Under the pieces are notes generated by a model, which was not told the origin of the DNA, searched no databases, and saw nothing but the letters and a program-made list of their open reading frames with translations. Shown here piece by piece: positions 36,076-44,711 of a stretch of 64,000 bases of DNA; the first letter of the stretch is position 1, and each line of letters opens with the position of its first letter. Location of the stretch: assembly GCA_002238505.1 (NCBI GenBank), contig MPMM01000007.1:1-64000 (forward strand), given 5' to 3'. Source of the stretch: SAR202 cluster bacterium bin22. Its GTDB lineage: Bacteria; Chloroflexota; Dehalococcoidia; Lucifugimonadales; UBA3495. Position numbers and translations under genes: made by a program.

Positions 36076-37145
36076 ACGACGAATTGCGCCAGTTCATCAA
36101 GGAGGCCCTGGAGCTGGGTCAGTCGCGGGACGCCATCCGGCAGGCGCTGCTGGAGGCAGGCTGGCAGGAACGGGAAGTGCGCAGCGGGCTGGGCGCCTTT
36201 GCCGATATGGATTTTCCGGTGGCGGTGCCCCGCCCCAGGCCATACCTTCACGCTCGGGAGGCGTTTCTTTACCTCATTTCCTTTATTGCTCTTTATGTGT
36301 TTGCCTTCAGCCTGGGCGCGGTCTTCTTCGGCCTGATTGACTATCACTTCTCCAGTTCCATCTACCGGTATGATTCCGGCCCGTCGGCGGCCCAGACTAC
36401 GGCGCTGGCCGCGATAATTGTGGCTTTTCCCCTGTACCTGTTCCTGATGCGCCGACTGGCGGCGGCGGTGGCCGCTGACCCGGAGCGGCGGCAGTCCCTT
36501 ATACGTCGCTGGCTGACCTACCTTACGCTGGTCGTGGGGGCGGCGGTAATCCTGGGGGACGTGATTGCCCTGCTGGCACGGCTGCTGGCGGGCGACCCCA
36601 CCACCGGATTTGTACTGAAGGTGGTGGCCATCCTCGTAATCACCGGGCCGATTTTCGGGTACTACCTGTGGGACATGCGGCAGGCGGAAGACCAGGTTGT
36701 AGAGTCGGCTGCCCGGGCAGCGCCGGTCCTGATGGGCCTGGCAGTAGTGGCGGTTGTGGTGGTGGTTTCGACCATCGGCTACTCCATATACCTGGCGGGG
36801 ACGCCGGGGCAGCAGCGGGATGTGCGGCTGGACGAGCGGCGGGTAAGCGACTTGCAGAACATTTCCAACAACATAGACAGTTACCTCGATCTCAATTTTG
36901 AGATGCCGGGGGCACTTGAAGACTTGATGGGTCCCAGGTTCTTTGTCCGCTCTGTTGAAGACCCGGAAACGGGCGAACCCTACGAGTATCGGGTCATAGA
37001 AGGTACGTCCTACGAGCTTTGCGCCATATTCGCCACGGATACGTCGGAGCGAAGGGATGACCGCCGGACTTTCTCCGAACGCGCCTGGGACCATGGCAGG
37101 GGGAGGACCTGTTACGAGCTGGAAGCCAAGGCGGAACCCCGATAA
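36072..37145 (+). CDS. DUF5671-like membrane protein
   Basis: A 357-residue protein. The first 45 residues (LRQFIKEALELGQSRDAIRQ, ALLEAGWQEREV) form a small helical domain often found before such membrane regions. They are followed by about six hydrophobic helices (residues 60-245) with a DUF5671 look: YLHAREAFLYLISFIALYVF and DPERRQSLIRRWLTYLTLV. A C-terminal soluble tail (LDERRVSDLQNISNNIDSYL, YEYRVIEGTSYELCAIFATD) resembles the small periplasmic tails seen in this family. Function is unknown. It begins with an ATGA overlap with the lyase gene. Confidence 0.7.
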   Translation: MNDELRQFIKEALELGQSRDAIRQALLEAGWQEREVRSGLGAFADMDFPVAVPRPRPYLHAREAFLYLISFIALYVFAFSLGAVFFGLIDYHFSSSIYRYDSGPSAAQTTALAAIIVAFPLYLFLMRRLAAAVAADPERRQSLIRRWLTYLTLVVGAAVILGDVIALLARLLAGDPTTGFVLKVVAILVITGPIFGYYLWDMRQAEDQVVESAARAAPVLMGLAVVAVVVVVSTIGYSIYLAGTPGQQRDVRLDERRVSDLQNISNNIDSYLDLNFEMPGALEDLMGPRFFVRSVEDPETGEPYEYRVIEGTSYELCAIFATDTSERRDDRRTFSERAWDHGRGRTCYELEAKAEPR

Positions 37146-37180
37146 ACGACGTCAACCAGAGAGGTCTCGGAGGTGCAGCT

Positions 37181-37699
37181 ATGCCTAACGTCGTGCTGGT
37201 CATTGATATGGTGCGGGGGTTTGTTGAGCCGGGCCACAACCTTTACTGCGAGGGTTACCGGCCCCTGATTCCCCGAATCCAGGCCCTGCTGGAACGGGAA
37301 ACCGCCGCCGGTTCCCGGGTCCTGTTCATATCCGACCATCACCTGCCGGATGACCTGGAATTTCAGATCTTTCCCGTCCACTGCGTCATTGGCACCGAGG
37401 AACCTGAGGTAATACCGGAGCTGGCCGGATACCTGACCGGCGACAACCTGGTGCCCAAGAACCGGTATAGCGGCTTCTTCAACACCGACCTGGAGCAGCG
37501 CCTGGCGGACCTGCAGCCGGTGAAGGTAATCGTGTGCGGGGTATGCACCGACATCTGCGTTCTCCACACCACCTCCGATGCCCGCAACCGGGACTACCGG
37601 GTGGAGGTACCGGCGGACTGCGTGGCTACTTTCGACCCGGACGCCCACACCTGGGCATTGGGTCACCTGGAGAAGATCCTGGGGGCACAGGTGGTTTAA
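37181..37699 (+). CDS. Isochorismatase-family cysteine hydrolase, nicotinamidase-like
   Basis: A 172-residue hydrolase with the full catalytic triad: Asp9 in LVIDMVRGF, Lys93 in NLVPKNRYSGFFNT and Cys122 in VCGVCTDICVLHTT. The probable metal-site residues are near DHHLPDDLEFQIFPVHC (Asp/His). This arrangement is nearest to nicotinamidase PncA, which turns nicotinamide into nicotinate, but other amidases share it. It starts at ATG 37181 after a GGAGGTG site, 35 bp after the DUF5671 gene, and may be the last gene of that unit. Confidence 0.85.
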   Translation: MPNVVLVIDMVRGFVEPGHNLYCEGYRPLIPRIQALLERETAAGSRVLFISDHHLPDDLEFQIFPVHCVIGTEEPEVIPELAGYLTGDNLVPKNRYSGFFNTDLEQRLADLQPVKVIVCGVCTDICVLHTTSDARNRDYRVEVPADCVATFDPDAHTWALGHLEKILGAQVV

Positions 37700-37788
37700 G
37701 GGGGGTTCTGAACAGGGCATGCTGGGTTTGGGGTCGGGAGAAGAATAGCAGGCACCCAAATTTGCCCATGCGGGGTCTGAAATTTGTA

Positions 37789-37816
37789 GTAGGGGCGCAC
37801 GGCCGTGCGCCCCTAC
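37789..37816. repeat. Perfect 28-bp palindrome P, copy 2
   Basis: Identical to the palindromes at 10111 and 40272 (half-site GTAGGGGCGCACGG). It lies between the convergent isochorismatase and LLM genes. Confidence 0.85.
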
Positions 37817-37844
37817 GGCGTATGGGAACCTTTTCAGATGGTTC

Positions 37845-39014
37845 CTAGTTATCGTCTCCGGCTACGGAGGCTTCCCGATTGGTGAAGGCGGGCATTACCT
37901 CGGCGGCGAACTGGGAAAGCTGGTCCTTGAACTCCAGCCAGGGCATTCCCTCGGGCCACTGTAGGAGGACGTCCTCGAGGCCCGGGTACTTCTCCTCCAT
38001 CTCCTGGAGGAAAGGAACAAAGCCTTCGCCCGGTCCGCAGTACCAGGCCTTCTGCTGCACGCCGTCCTCAATGCGCGGGACGCCGGTGGGCGCGCCGGGG
38101 GTGCCCCAGGGGCGGCCCTGGGAATCGGTGTAGCGGACGAAGCCGAAGGGTGCGAACCACTTGTAGCGTTCATCGTGGTAGGGGCGGACGCGATCTATGG
38201 CCTTCTGCTGGGTATCGTCCAGGCAAAAGCCGAAGCCCAGGCACATATCCTGGCCCAGGGCGATGTCCCTTCCGGCGGCGGTGGCGGCCTGGTGATAGGA
38301 GTTGAACATCCGGTCCACCAGGACCTCGCCGGTGAGGGCCACCATGGCCTTGATTCCCCGCTGGGCGATCCACTCCAGGGTTCTGCCGCTGGCGATGGGC
38401 TGCCAGATTTCAACGGGCCGGTTCAGGGGACGGGGGACCAGGGTTACGTCTTCCACCTGATAGCCCCGGTAGGGTATGTCCGGCGGAATGGTGTAGTACT
38501 TGCCCTTGTGGCTGAAGGAGTCTTCGTTGAAGGCCTTCTGGATGATCTCCATCTGTTCTTCAAACAACTCGCGGTTGGCGTCGTTGTCGATCACGGGCGC
38601 GCCGAAGGTCTCGACCTCGCGGGAGTGGTAGCCGCGGCCCACGCCGAAGATGAGGCGACCGCCGGTAAGGATGTCGGCCATGGCGTAGTCCTCGGCCAGG
38701 CGAAGGGGGTGCCACATGGGAACGATGTTAAAGGCGGCGCCGAACTTCAACTGCTTTGTGAGCCCGGCCAGGTGCACACCCAGCAGGGTCATGTTGGGCA
38801 GGCACTCGTAGCCTTCCCGCTGGAAGTGGTGCTCGGCGGTCCACATGCAGTAGAAGCCGAGTTCGTCCAGGTGTTTGGCCAGAGCTACGGCATGGTCGTA
38901 GGCCTGAACCAGCTTTTCGTTGGGATACAGCCGGTCGTTTGCCGGAGTACCGTCGGCGCCAACATTGTCCAGGTCAATCTGGCCGACGTATAAAACGGAA
39001 AAACGCTTAATCAT
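37845..39014 (-). CDS. LLM class flavin-dependent monooxygenase
   Basis: A 389-residue luciferase-like TIM-barrel oxidoreductase. ATG 39014 follows GGAG by about 7 bp, and the frame extends slightly upstream. Visible blocks include YDHAVALAKHLDELGFYCMW, TAEHHFQREGYECLPNMTLL, FNIVPMWHPLRLAEDYAMAD, LTGGRLIFGVGRGYHSREVE, and RPLNRPVEIWQPIASG. This is the bacterial-luciferase/alkane-monooxygenase pattern using FMNH2 (or F420). The substrate is unknown. It reads alone on the minus strand. Expanded families of these enzymes are reported in SAR202 Chloroflexota. Confidence 0.88.
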   Translation of the reverse strand: MIKRFSVLYVGQIDLDNVGADGTPANDRLYPNEKLVQAYDHAVALAKHLDELGFYCMWTAEHHFQREGYECLPNMTLLGVHLAGLTKQLKFGAAFNIVPMWHPLRLAEDYAMADILTGGRLIFGVGRGYHSREVETFGAPVIDNDANRELFEEQMEIIQKAFNEDSFSHKGKYYTIPPDIPYRGYQVEDVTLVPRPLNRPVEIWQPIASGRTLEWIAQRGIKAMVALTGEVLVDRMFNSYHQAATAAGRDIALGQDMCLGFGFCLDDTQQKAIDRVRPYHDERYKWFAPFGFVRYTDSQGRPWGTPGAPTGVPRIEDGVQQKAWYCGPGEGFVPFLQEMEEKYPGLEDVLLQWPEGMPWLEFKDQLSQFAAEVMPAFTNREASVAGDDN

Positions 39015-39345
39015 TCCCAGTCTCCTCATGTTTTGGGGTCCGCCGCCGGCGGTTTTGATGGCCCGACGGGATGCCGGAGTCCAGCTTCGGACACTCCAAA
39101 ATTCGGCCTAATTATAGCACGGCCTCAATGCGTTACCTAAGGGGAATCAGCTTGGAGGCAGGGTTCCAGTGGAGGTGACGCCGGCCTGGAGCCTGGGGCA
39201 GGCCGCCGCTGAATGGGGACGTCCTGACTGGATGGAGAGATGGGCATTAGGCATAGTCTGGGACAGCCCTTATAATCGGAACAAACCTGGCCGGCCCTGC
39301 CCCTGCAGTACAGGGGAAAGGGGTCGGCTGCATTGGAGGCAAGCT

Positions 39346-40122
39346 ATGGATCTGGGATTGCAGGGAAGAGTCGCAATGATAACCGGAGGGAGCCGCGGCC
39401 TGGGACGGCGTATTTCGGAGGCCCTGGGACGGGAGGGGTGCGCCCTGTCTATCTGTGCCAGGGATGCAGGACAGTTGGCCACTGCAGTGAATGAACTGTC
39501 CGCCCAGGGGTACAAAGTTCGGGGTACCCCGGCAGACGTGACCGACGAGGGAGACGCGCGGCGCTTCTACGAGGAAACGGTGGCCGAGATCGGCGATCCG
39601 GACATCCTGGTCAACAACGTGGGCGGCCGGCGGGGGTCAGTCCTCTTTGAGGAGACCAGCATGGAGCAGTTCCGCGAAGGGCTGGAGGTTAACCTGTTCA
39701 GCGCGGTGGAGCTTACGGCCATGGCGCTGCCCCACATGAAAGAGCAGGGCTGGGGACGCATCATCAGCATCTCGTCCATTTACGGGCGGGAGCACGGGGG
39801 ATCCATTGATTACATGACGGGCAAGGCCGCGCTGATTGCCTTTTCCAAGCACCTGGCCCTGCAGATGGCGCCCCACGGTGTGCTGGTCAACTGCGTGGCC
39901 CCGGGTTCCATCGACTTCCCGGGAAGTACGTGGGACCGGTTCCAGAATACCCAGACTCCCGAGGTAGTAGCCGAGTTCATTGACCGCAACCTGCCCATGG
40001 GGCGATTCGGGTGGCCTCAACCCATAGCAGAAACGGTGGCATTCCTGGCCTCGGACTGCGCCGACCTGATAACGGGGGCGTGCATCAACGTGGATGGGGG
40101 GCAGTCCAAGTCGTTGTTCTAG
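39346..40122 (+). CDS. Short-chain dehydrogenase/reductase
   Basis: A 258-residue Rossmann-fold oxidoreductase. ATG 39346 is preceded by GGAGG at a 6-bp gap; the frame is open 177 bp further upstream but without similarity. Motifs are TGGSRGLGRRISEAL (NADP-binding), DILVNNVGGRRG, Ser in IISISSIYGREHGG, YMTGKAALIAFSKHLA (catalytic Tyr and Lys) and the ending ITGACINVDGGQS. It resembles 3-oxoacyl-ACP reductase-like SDRs in secondary catabolism. The substrate is unknown. Confidence 0.85.
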   Translation: MDLGLQGRVAMITGGSRGLGRRISEALGREGCALSICARDAGQLATAVNELSAQGYKVRGTPADVTDEGDARRFYEETVAEIGDPDILVNNVGGRRGSVLFEETSMEQFREGLEVNLFSAVELTAMALPHMKEQGWGRIISISSIYGREHGGSIDYMTGKAALIAFSKHLALQMAPHGVLVNCVAPGSIDFPGSTWDRFQNTQTPEVVAEFIDRNLPMGRFGWPQPIAETVAFLASDCADLITGACINVDGGQSKSLF

Positions 40123-40271
40123 GGGCTGTTTCGCGGACCGGGAGGCGGGCTGACAGTTGCGACTGGAGGCGACTCCTGGAAGGGAGTCACCCTTATCCTG
40201 GTCTTCCCCCGTCAAATGGGGAAGGACTCTGGGGGAGTTGATAAAGGACGATGACGTTCAAGCCCGACACC

Positions 40272-40299
40272 GTAGGGGCGCACGGCCGTGCGCCCCTAC
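40272..40299. repeat. Perfect 28-bp palindrome P, copy 3
   Basis: Third identical copy of the 28-bp palindrome at 10111 and 37789, 150 bp downstream of the SDR gene. Confidence 0.85.
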
Positions 40300-40382
40300 A
40301 TCTGGTTCGCTCAGGACTATTGCCAGTTTGGGCGACGTTGACTGCTAAGTCCGTATCTTCGGGGTACAAAGGCTGGCCCTAT

Positions 40383-40685
40383 CAGGCCAACAGGTTTGAA
40401 ATTATGAGTGCTAAGAAACTATCTCAAGATTATTCAAGGCAGAGCATTGGGCAAAATGCGACAGCAAAAGAGATTGCTTTTCACCCCCATCCTAACCTTC
40501 CCCCGTCAAGGGGGAAGGGATTCTTGAGATAGTCTCTAAGTTCGTGTCGTCATTCCGGCTCAAGGCCGGAATCCAGACGGGTTGCGAAAGGCCAACCGCA
40601 TGGTACAAGAGGGGCTCTGGATTCCGGCTTTCGCCGGAAAGACGGTTAAACCCCAACCCATAATTACGATGCTGTTGAATTACTA
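40383..40685. repeat. Repeat R copy interrupted by MITE-B
   Basis: Corresponds to 9858-10035 with a 130-bp MITE-B inserted after GAGTGCTAA. The copy ends exactly on the stop codon (CTA on the plus strand, 40683-40685) of the minus-strand Zn-ribbon gene. Confidence 0.75.
40411..40540. mobile_element. MITE-B copy 1
   Basis: A 130-bp element with terminal inverted repeats CTAAGAAACTATCTCAAGA and CTTAGAGACTATCTCAAGA (17 of 19 identical). Inner sequence includes CAGAGCATTGGGCAAAAT and a CCTTCCCCC / GGGGGAAGG hairpin. TA dinucleotides at both ends suit a TA target duplication, as with IS630/mariner-type elements. The sister copy is at 51293-51445. Confidence 0.8.
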
Positions 40686-40901
40686 GCCGCCCAGGAAAAA
40701 GTCAGCTACGTTGCCCCACTTGGAGGTGTCGCCGCGGTAGATCTCGGTGTAGCCGCACTGGGAGCAGGACACCGTGGTGAATTTTTTGTTCTGCACGTCA
40801 AAGAATCGGGAGAAACCTCCGCCCGTGGCGCGGAACTCGTCGGTAGTGTAACTGTTGTTGTTGCACTTTACGCAGGCATATGCGATCCGCTGGGTGGCCA
40901 T
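40683..40901 (-). CDS. Small Zn-ribbon nucleic-acid-binding-like protein
   Basis: A 72-residue protein with two CxxC pairs: YACVKCNNN near the N-terminus and SCSQCGYTEIY at about residue 48, a classic zinc ribbon with 30-odd residues between (GGGFSRFFDVQNKKFTTV). It resembles the COG3478 predicted nucleic-acid-binding Zn-ribbon proteins, ending SKWGNVADFFLGG. ATG 40901 has AGGAGG 8 bp upstream. Its stop codon coincides with the edge of a dispersed repeat. The role is unknown. Confidence 0.82.
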   Translation of the reverse strand: MATQRIAYACVKCNNNSYTTDEFRATGGGFSRFFDVQNKKFTTVSCSQCGYTEIYRGDTSKWGNVADFFLGG

Positions 40902-41260
40902 CCTCAATCCTCCTATCCTTGGCGTCCGATGCCGTTGTCATTACTGGCTAATATCCAGCCTATCAGCGGGGTAGATTACTTTCAAGGTCTGTATAGACTT
41001 TGGTTTAAGCAAATGCCTCTTCCCATTACCAAACCCGTTGATTGAAGGCCGCATTTCAGTGATGCGGTTCTGATGATGTTATACGATGTGGTTCGACAAG
41101 TTCTCGCCGAACGGAGCGGGCGGAGAATGGGCCGGGGCAGAGCAGGGAAGGGGAGCAGAGAAGGGAACAGAACAGGGGAAAACGTCGGCTTCGATAGACC
41201 TTCGACAGAGCAGGGACGAAGAGACTTTCGAAGCCAACGGTGGGGCGCTGAACTGATTTC
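40902..41260. other. Intergenic region, nothing recognised
   Basis: About 360 bp upstream of the Zn-ribbon gene and downstream of the alpha/beta hydrolase. There is a purine-rich stretch at 41130-41180 and imperfect inverted pieces around TCGATAGACCTTCGAC, but no convincing gene or terminator. Confidence 0.45.
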
Positions 41261-42064
41261 TCAGGCCAGGCTGCCGATGAACTCCCGCCACGCCAATACG
41301 CACTTTTCCGGTTCCGAGTGCTGCACGTAGCCCGTGGCGTTGGGAATGGCGACCAACTGGCAGTTGGGCATCAGCGCGGCCATGCCCGAAGCCCGGTCGG
41401 GGGTGTTGGTGTCACTATCCCCGGCGACGAGGGCGAGGGCGGGAGTGTGTATTTCGGGCAGGATAGGCGACAGGTCCTGGTTAGCCAGGTAGGCCAGGGT
41501 TTCCATGACCACCCGGGGTGTTGTCGCCATCATCTGCTGGGCGTACCACTGGTGGTGGGCGGCGGTGGAGGGATCCGGGGCGATGCGCCGGTCAGCCGAA
41601 CGCCGTACCCATTCCTCGATTCCCTGCTCTTTGATCAGGTTGTAGTTCTCCAGGTACTGGGCCGCGCCCACAAACTTGTAGGGTGAGGTGCAGGTGGTGA
41701 CGGTGTGGAGCCGTTCGGGGTGTTCGTAGGCGAACTGGAGGGCTACGGTGCCACCGACGGTTTCGCCGACCAGATGGACCCGGTCCAGTTCCAGGTGGTC
41801 CAGCAGGCCCAGGAGGTCGCTGGCAAATCCGCTGAGGGACCAGTCGTAGCCTTCGGGGGGAACTGTGGAGCGGCCGAAGCCCCTGGCATCCAGCCTGATA
41901 ACCCGATACTGTCGGGACAGCAGGGGAACCCAGGCGTACCAGAGCCTGCCGTTCTTGGCATTGCCGTGGTGGAGGACGATGGTTTCAGGTTCCCGCCAGG
42001 GGTCGGTATAGTCGTCATCGTCGTAGTACATTTCCAGGTTGTCTCGCAGTTGTGCGGTGGGCAT
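41261..42064 (-). CDS. Alpha/beta hydrolase with Thr at the nucleophile position
   Basis: A 267-residue alpha/beta hydrolase fold protein. ETIVLHHGNAKNGRLWYAWV contains the HG oxyanion motif, and YRVIRLDARGFGRSTVP is typical. The nucleophile elbow is LVGETVGGTVALQFA, that is G-x-Thr-x-G where Ser is expected. The acid residue is likely in LALVAGDSDTNTPDR and the catalytic His in YVQHSEPEKCVLAWREF. It resembles 3-oxoadipate enol-lactonase and haloperoxidase-type enzymes. The Thr substitution is supported by the codon ACC and leaves activity uncertain. ATG 42064 follows GGAGGCCACC. Confidence 0.78.
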   Translation of the reverse strand: MPTAQLRDNLEMYYDDDDYTDPWREPETIVLHHGNAKNGRLWYAWVPLLSRQYRVIRLDARGFGRSTVPPEGYDWSLSGFASDLLGLLDHLELDRVHLVGETVGGTVALQFAYEHPERLHTVTTCTSPYKFVGAAQYLENYNLIKEQGIEEWVRRSADRRIAPDPSTAAHHQWYAQQMMATTPRVVMETLAYLANQDLSPILPEIHTPALALVAGDSDTNTPDRASGMAALMPNCQLVAIPNATGYVQHSEPEKCVLAWREFIGSLA

Positions 42065-42320
42065 GGTGGCCTCCTTTCCGGTTTCGAGTTTGATATCTTG
42101 GAGAATGTCTTGAAATGGTTGCAGGGTTAACTATGCCAGGCCGCCAGGAGTTTGCCAGTTTCTTCGTCCTTGGTCCTTCCCCATTCAGGGATCTGTGCCT
42201 TAAGCGCTGGCGGTCCGCTTGCGATTCCATCTGCAAGGATTCTAGGCCCTTCGGCAGGCTCAGGGCGACATGGTTGATGGCGTGGGTGTTGTTGTGGCCC
42301 ACAGCCACTCACGCACACAT

Positions 42321-43028
42321 TTAGCACACCATCCGCGCTTTTTCCAACTCCTGTCCGGTGGGACAGACAGAGAGCAGGCAGCAGCCTTCGCAAACCGGGG
42401 TTTTGCGGCAAACCCCGCCAGCGTGGTGATCCAGCAGGGCGTGAAACTCGTTAAACAGGGCAACGTTCGGGGGGAGTTGATTGTGGAACATCTCCTGCCA
42501 GTCTCCGTACCGGTTGCTGCCGTTTTCCGGGACGATGCCCAGCCGTTCCATAATCCGGATGGTGTAGGTGTCGATGACAAAGGAGGGCTTGCCGGCGGCG
42601 TAAACCAGTATATCGTCGGCGGTTTCCGGTCCGATGCCGTGGATGGAGAGGAGTTCCCGGCGCAGAAGCGCAGTATCCTTAGAAAACATGCGGTCCAGGT
42701 CGCCTTCGTATCCTTCCAGCAGATGGGCAGCGAAGGCCTTGAGCTTGGCGGCCTTGGCGTTGAAGTAACCCGATGGCCGGATGATTTCTGCCAGGGTTTC
42801 CTGGGGAAGGGCTGCAATTGCCTGGAAGGACCAGCAGTGTGCCGCCTTCAAATTGGCCAGGGCAAGTTCGACGTTCTTCCAGGAAGCGGCCTGGGTCAGG
42901 ATGGCGCCGATGATGACGTCGAAGGGCCCGTCGCCGGGCCACCAGCCTCGCGGACCGTACTCCGCCAGCAACAGGTCGTGCAGGGCAAGGAGGGAGGGCT
43001 GGCCGTATGCGGCTCGGGATTCTGCCAT
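42321..43028 (-). CDS. Endonuclease III-related DNA glycosylase (COG2231 type)
   Basis: A 235-residue HhH-GPD base-excision repair protein. ATG 43028 lies 8 bp after sfsA and gives a start matching the family. N-terminal blocks YGPRGWWPGDGPFDVIIGAI, LTQAASWKNVE and IIRPSGYFNAKAAKLKAF are typical of the uncharacterised EndoIII-related group (COG2231). The helix-hairpin-helix LLSIHGIGPETADDIL is followed by Asp in SFVIDTYTIRIM, the catalytic acid. A C-terminal 4Fe-4S motif reads CRKTPVCEGCCLLSVC. The Lys of bifunctional EndoIII is not evident, so it may be a monofunctional glycosylase. Confidence 0.85.
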   Translation of the reverse strand: MAESRAAYGQPSLLALHDLLLAEYGPRGWWPGDGPFDVIIGAILTQAASWKNVELALANLKAAHCWSFQAIAALPQETLAEIIRPSGYFNAKAAKLKAFAAHLLEGYEGDLDRMFSKDTALLRRELLSIHGIGPETADDILVYAAGKPSFVIDTYTIRIMERLGIVPENGSNRYGDWQEMFHNQLPPNVALFNEFHALLDHHAGGVCRKTPVCEGCCLLSVCPTGQELEKARMVC

Positions 43029-43036
43029 CGCTTCTT

Positions 43037-43729
43037 TCACAGTATCACCGGAATGGGGTCTGCCAGGCGAATTTCTTCGGGCGTCACGGTGCAATTGCAG
43101 GCAAGGATATCCACCCCGGCTGCACTGGCTTCCCGCAACGCCTTGCCGAATTCGGGGTCGGAGGTGTCGTGGGGCTTCAGGGACGTGGCATCGCTGCGCT
43201 GCACGACGAATATTGCCCCGGCCCGATGCCCTTCCGCCGCCACCTGCGCCAGGGTGTGCAGATGCTTGACGCCCCGGGTGGTGGGCGCGTCGGGAAACAG
43301 GGCCACGCCGTCCTCCACCACCAGGGTTACAGACTTGGTCTCCAGGTAGCACTTGCCCGGGGGCCCTTCCAGCATCAGATCCAGGCGGCTTTCGCCACAG
43401 GTTACCTCCCGCCGCAGTTCCGGGTAGTCGGCGTAGGGTTCCAATTCGCGCGCCTGCAGCGCCTCCGCCACCAGGGCATTGGGCAGCCGCGCGTCGGCGG
43501 AAACCAGGGTGTGGCCCAAGTCCACCAGGGCCAGATCGTACCTGGTCTTGCGGTGCTTGCCGGGGGCGGGCGCCAGCAGCAGTCTCCGTCCCGGCTCGAA
43601 TAGCTCCCCCAGCCTTCCGGAGTTGGCGACGTGCACCATTTCCTCCCGTCCCGCCACCTCGACCAGGGCAGCGAAGCGGTTCAGGCGGGCAATGAAATGG
43701 CCTTCTTCCAGGTCGGGGCTCAGTTTCAA
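43037..43729 (-). CDS. sfsA: SfsA family protein (sugar fermentation stimulation / putative nuclease)
   Basis: A 230-residue protein. I chose TTG 43729 because GAGG lies 5 bp upstream and the protein then has the usual SfsA length; the open frame continues 312 bp upstream without similarity. Motifs are FIARLNRFAALVEVAG, HVANSGRLGELFEPGRRLLL, APGKHRKTRYDLALV, GESRLDLMLEG, CYLETKSVTLV (nuclease-like Glu-x-Lys), FPDAPTTRGVKHLHTL, and AIFVVQRSDATSLKPHD. The exact role is unsettled; SfsA has an OB-like N-terminal and a PD-(D/E)XK-like domain. It sits directly upstream of the DNA glycosylase. Confidence 0.92.
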   Translation of the reverse strand: MKLSPDLEEGHFIARLNRFAALVEVAGREEMVHVANSGRLGELFEPGRRLLLAPAPGKHRKTRYDLALVDLGHTLVSADARLPNALVAEALQARELEPYADYPELRREVTCGESRLDLMLEGPPGKCYLETKSVTLVVEDGVALFPDAPTTRGVKHLHTLAQVAAEGHRAGAIFVVQRSDATSLKPHDTSDPEFGKALREASAAGVDILACNCTVTPEEIRLADPIPVIL

Positions 43730-43874
43730 CGGTGCCTCACAGGCAGACGGAACGCTTAAGGGCTGGCGATATGGTAGCAATGGTCCCAATCGCTGGCAAA
43801 CCGGAGGGATGATCGAAGGTGCATGACCCGCCCTGGTGAGACTATAATTTCCTTCAATTATCAGGGAGCCTGCC

Positions 43875-44711
43875 ATGCCCACTTTTCTCGAGAGACTTGA
43901 CCGCGCCTGCGAGGCAAACCAGAGCCTGGTATGTGTCGGCCTGGACCCGGAGCCGTCCCGCCTGCCCGTGCCAGATGTGCTGGACTTCAACAAGGCGATA
44001 ATTGACGCCACCGCTGACCTGGTGTGCGCGTACAAGCCCAACCTGTCGTTTTACGAAGCCCTGGGCATTCCCGGGCTGCAAGTCCTGGAAAAGACCGTCC
44101 AGCACATTCGGAGTACCGCCCCGAACGCGCAGCTTATTGCCGACGCCAAGCGTGGCGATGGGGGCCCCTCGGCAGCAGCTTACGCAAGGGCGATGTTCCA
44201 GGTGTGGGACTTCGACGTGGTAACGGTCAACCCCTGGGGCGGGGGCGAGACTCTGCAGCCCTTCCTGGAAGATGAGAGCAGGGGAGTATATATCTGGTGC
44301 CGGGGTTCCTACGCCAGCGCCGCCGACCTGCAGGACCTGCTGGTTGACTCGCCCCACGGGAAGGTGCCGCTGTACGAGCACCTGGCTCGTACTTCCCTGG
44401 AGTGGAACGGCAACGGCAACGTCGGTCTCGTGGTCGGGGCCACTGTCCCGGAGCAACTGGCCGCCGTCAGGAGCATCTGTCCTGATGTTCCGTTCCTGAT
44501 TCCAGGGATAGGAGCGCAGGGAGGAGACCTGGAGGCCTCGGTCAAGCAGGGCACCGACAGCAGGGGCCGGCGGGCCGTGATCAACTCTTCCCGAGGAATC
44601 ATTTTTGCCTCGGCGGGTACTGACTTTGCGGAAGCAGCGCGCCGGGCGACCATGGAATTACGAGACGCAATAAACCGGACCCTGGAATCTGAGGGGAAAG
44701 GGTGGCGCTAG
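43875..44711 (+). CDS. pyrF: Orotidine 5'-phosphate decarboxylase, type 2
   Basis: A 278-residue enzyme for the last step of UMP synthesis. The type 2 (longer) family is indicated by LVCVGLDPEPSRLPVPD, ATADLVCAYKPNLSFYEALG and the catalytic Lys-Asp cluster in LIADAKRGDGGPSAAAYARA. VVTVNPWGGGETLQPFLED and LIPGIGAQGGDLEASVKQG are also present. ATG 43875 has AGGGAG upstream. It lies far from the main pyr operon at 52-61 kb and is not obviously under the same PyrR control. The DUF951 gene overlaps its 3' end by 10 bp. Confidence 0.95.
   Translation: MPTFLERLDRACEANQSLVCVGLDPEPSRLPVPDVLDFNKAIIDATADLVCAYKPNLSFYEALGIPGLQVLEKTVQHIRSTAPNAQLIADAKRGDGGPSAAAYARAMFQVWDFDVVTVNPWGGGETLQPFLEDESRGVYIWCRGSYASAADLQDLLVDSPHGKVPLYEHLARTSLEWNGNGNVGLVVGATVPEQLAAVRSICPDVPFLIPGIGAQGGDLEASVKQGTDSRGRRAVINSSRGIIFASAGTDFAEAARRATMELRDAINRTLESEGKGWR

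Noticed and set aside
43730-44041. Longer start for sfsA
   Set aside because: The upstream extension has no SfsA similarity; a TTG with a spaced GAGG gives the normal family length.
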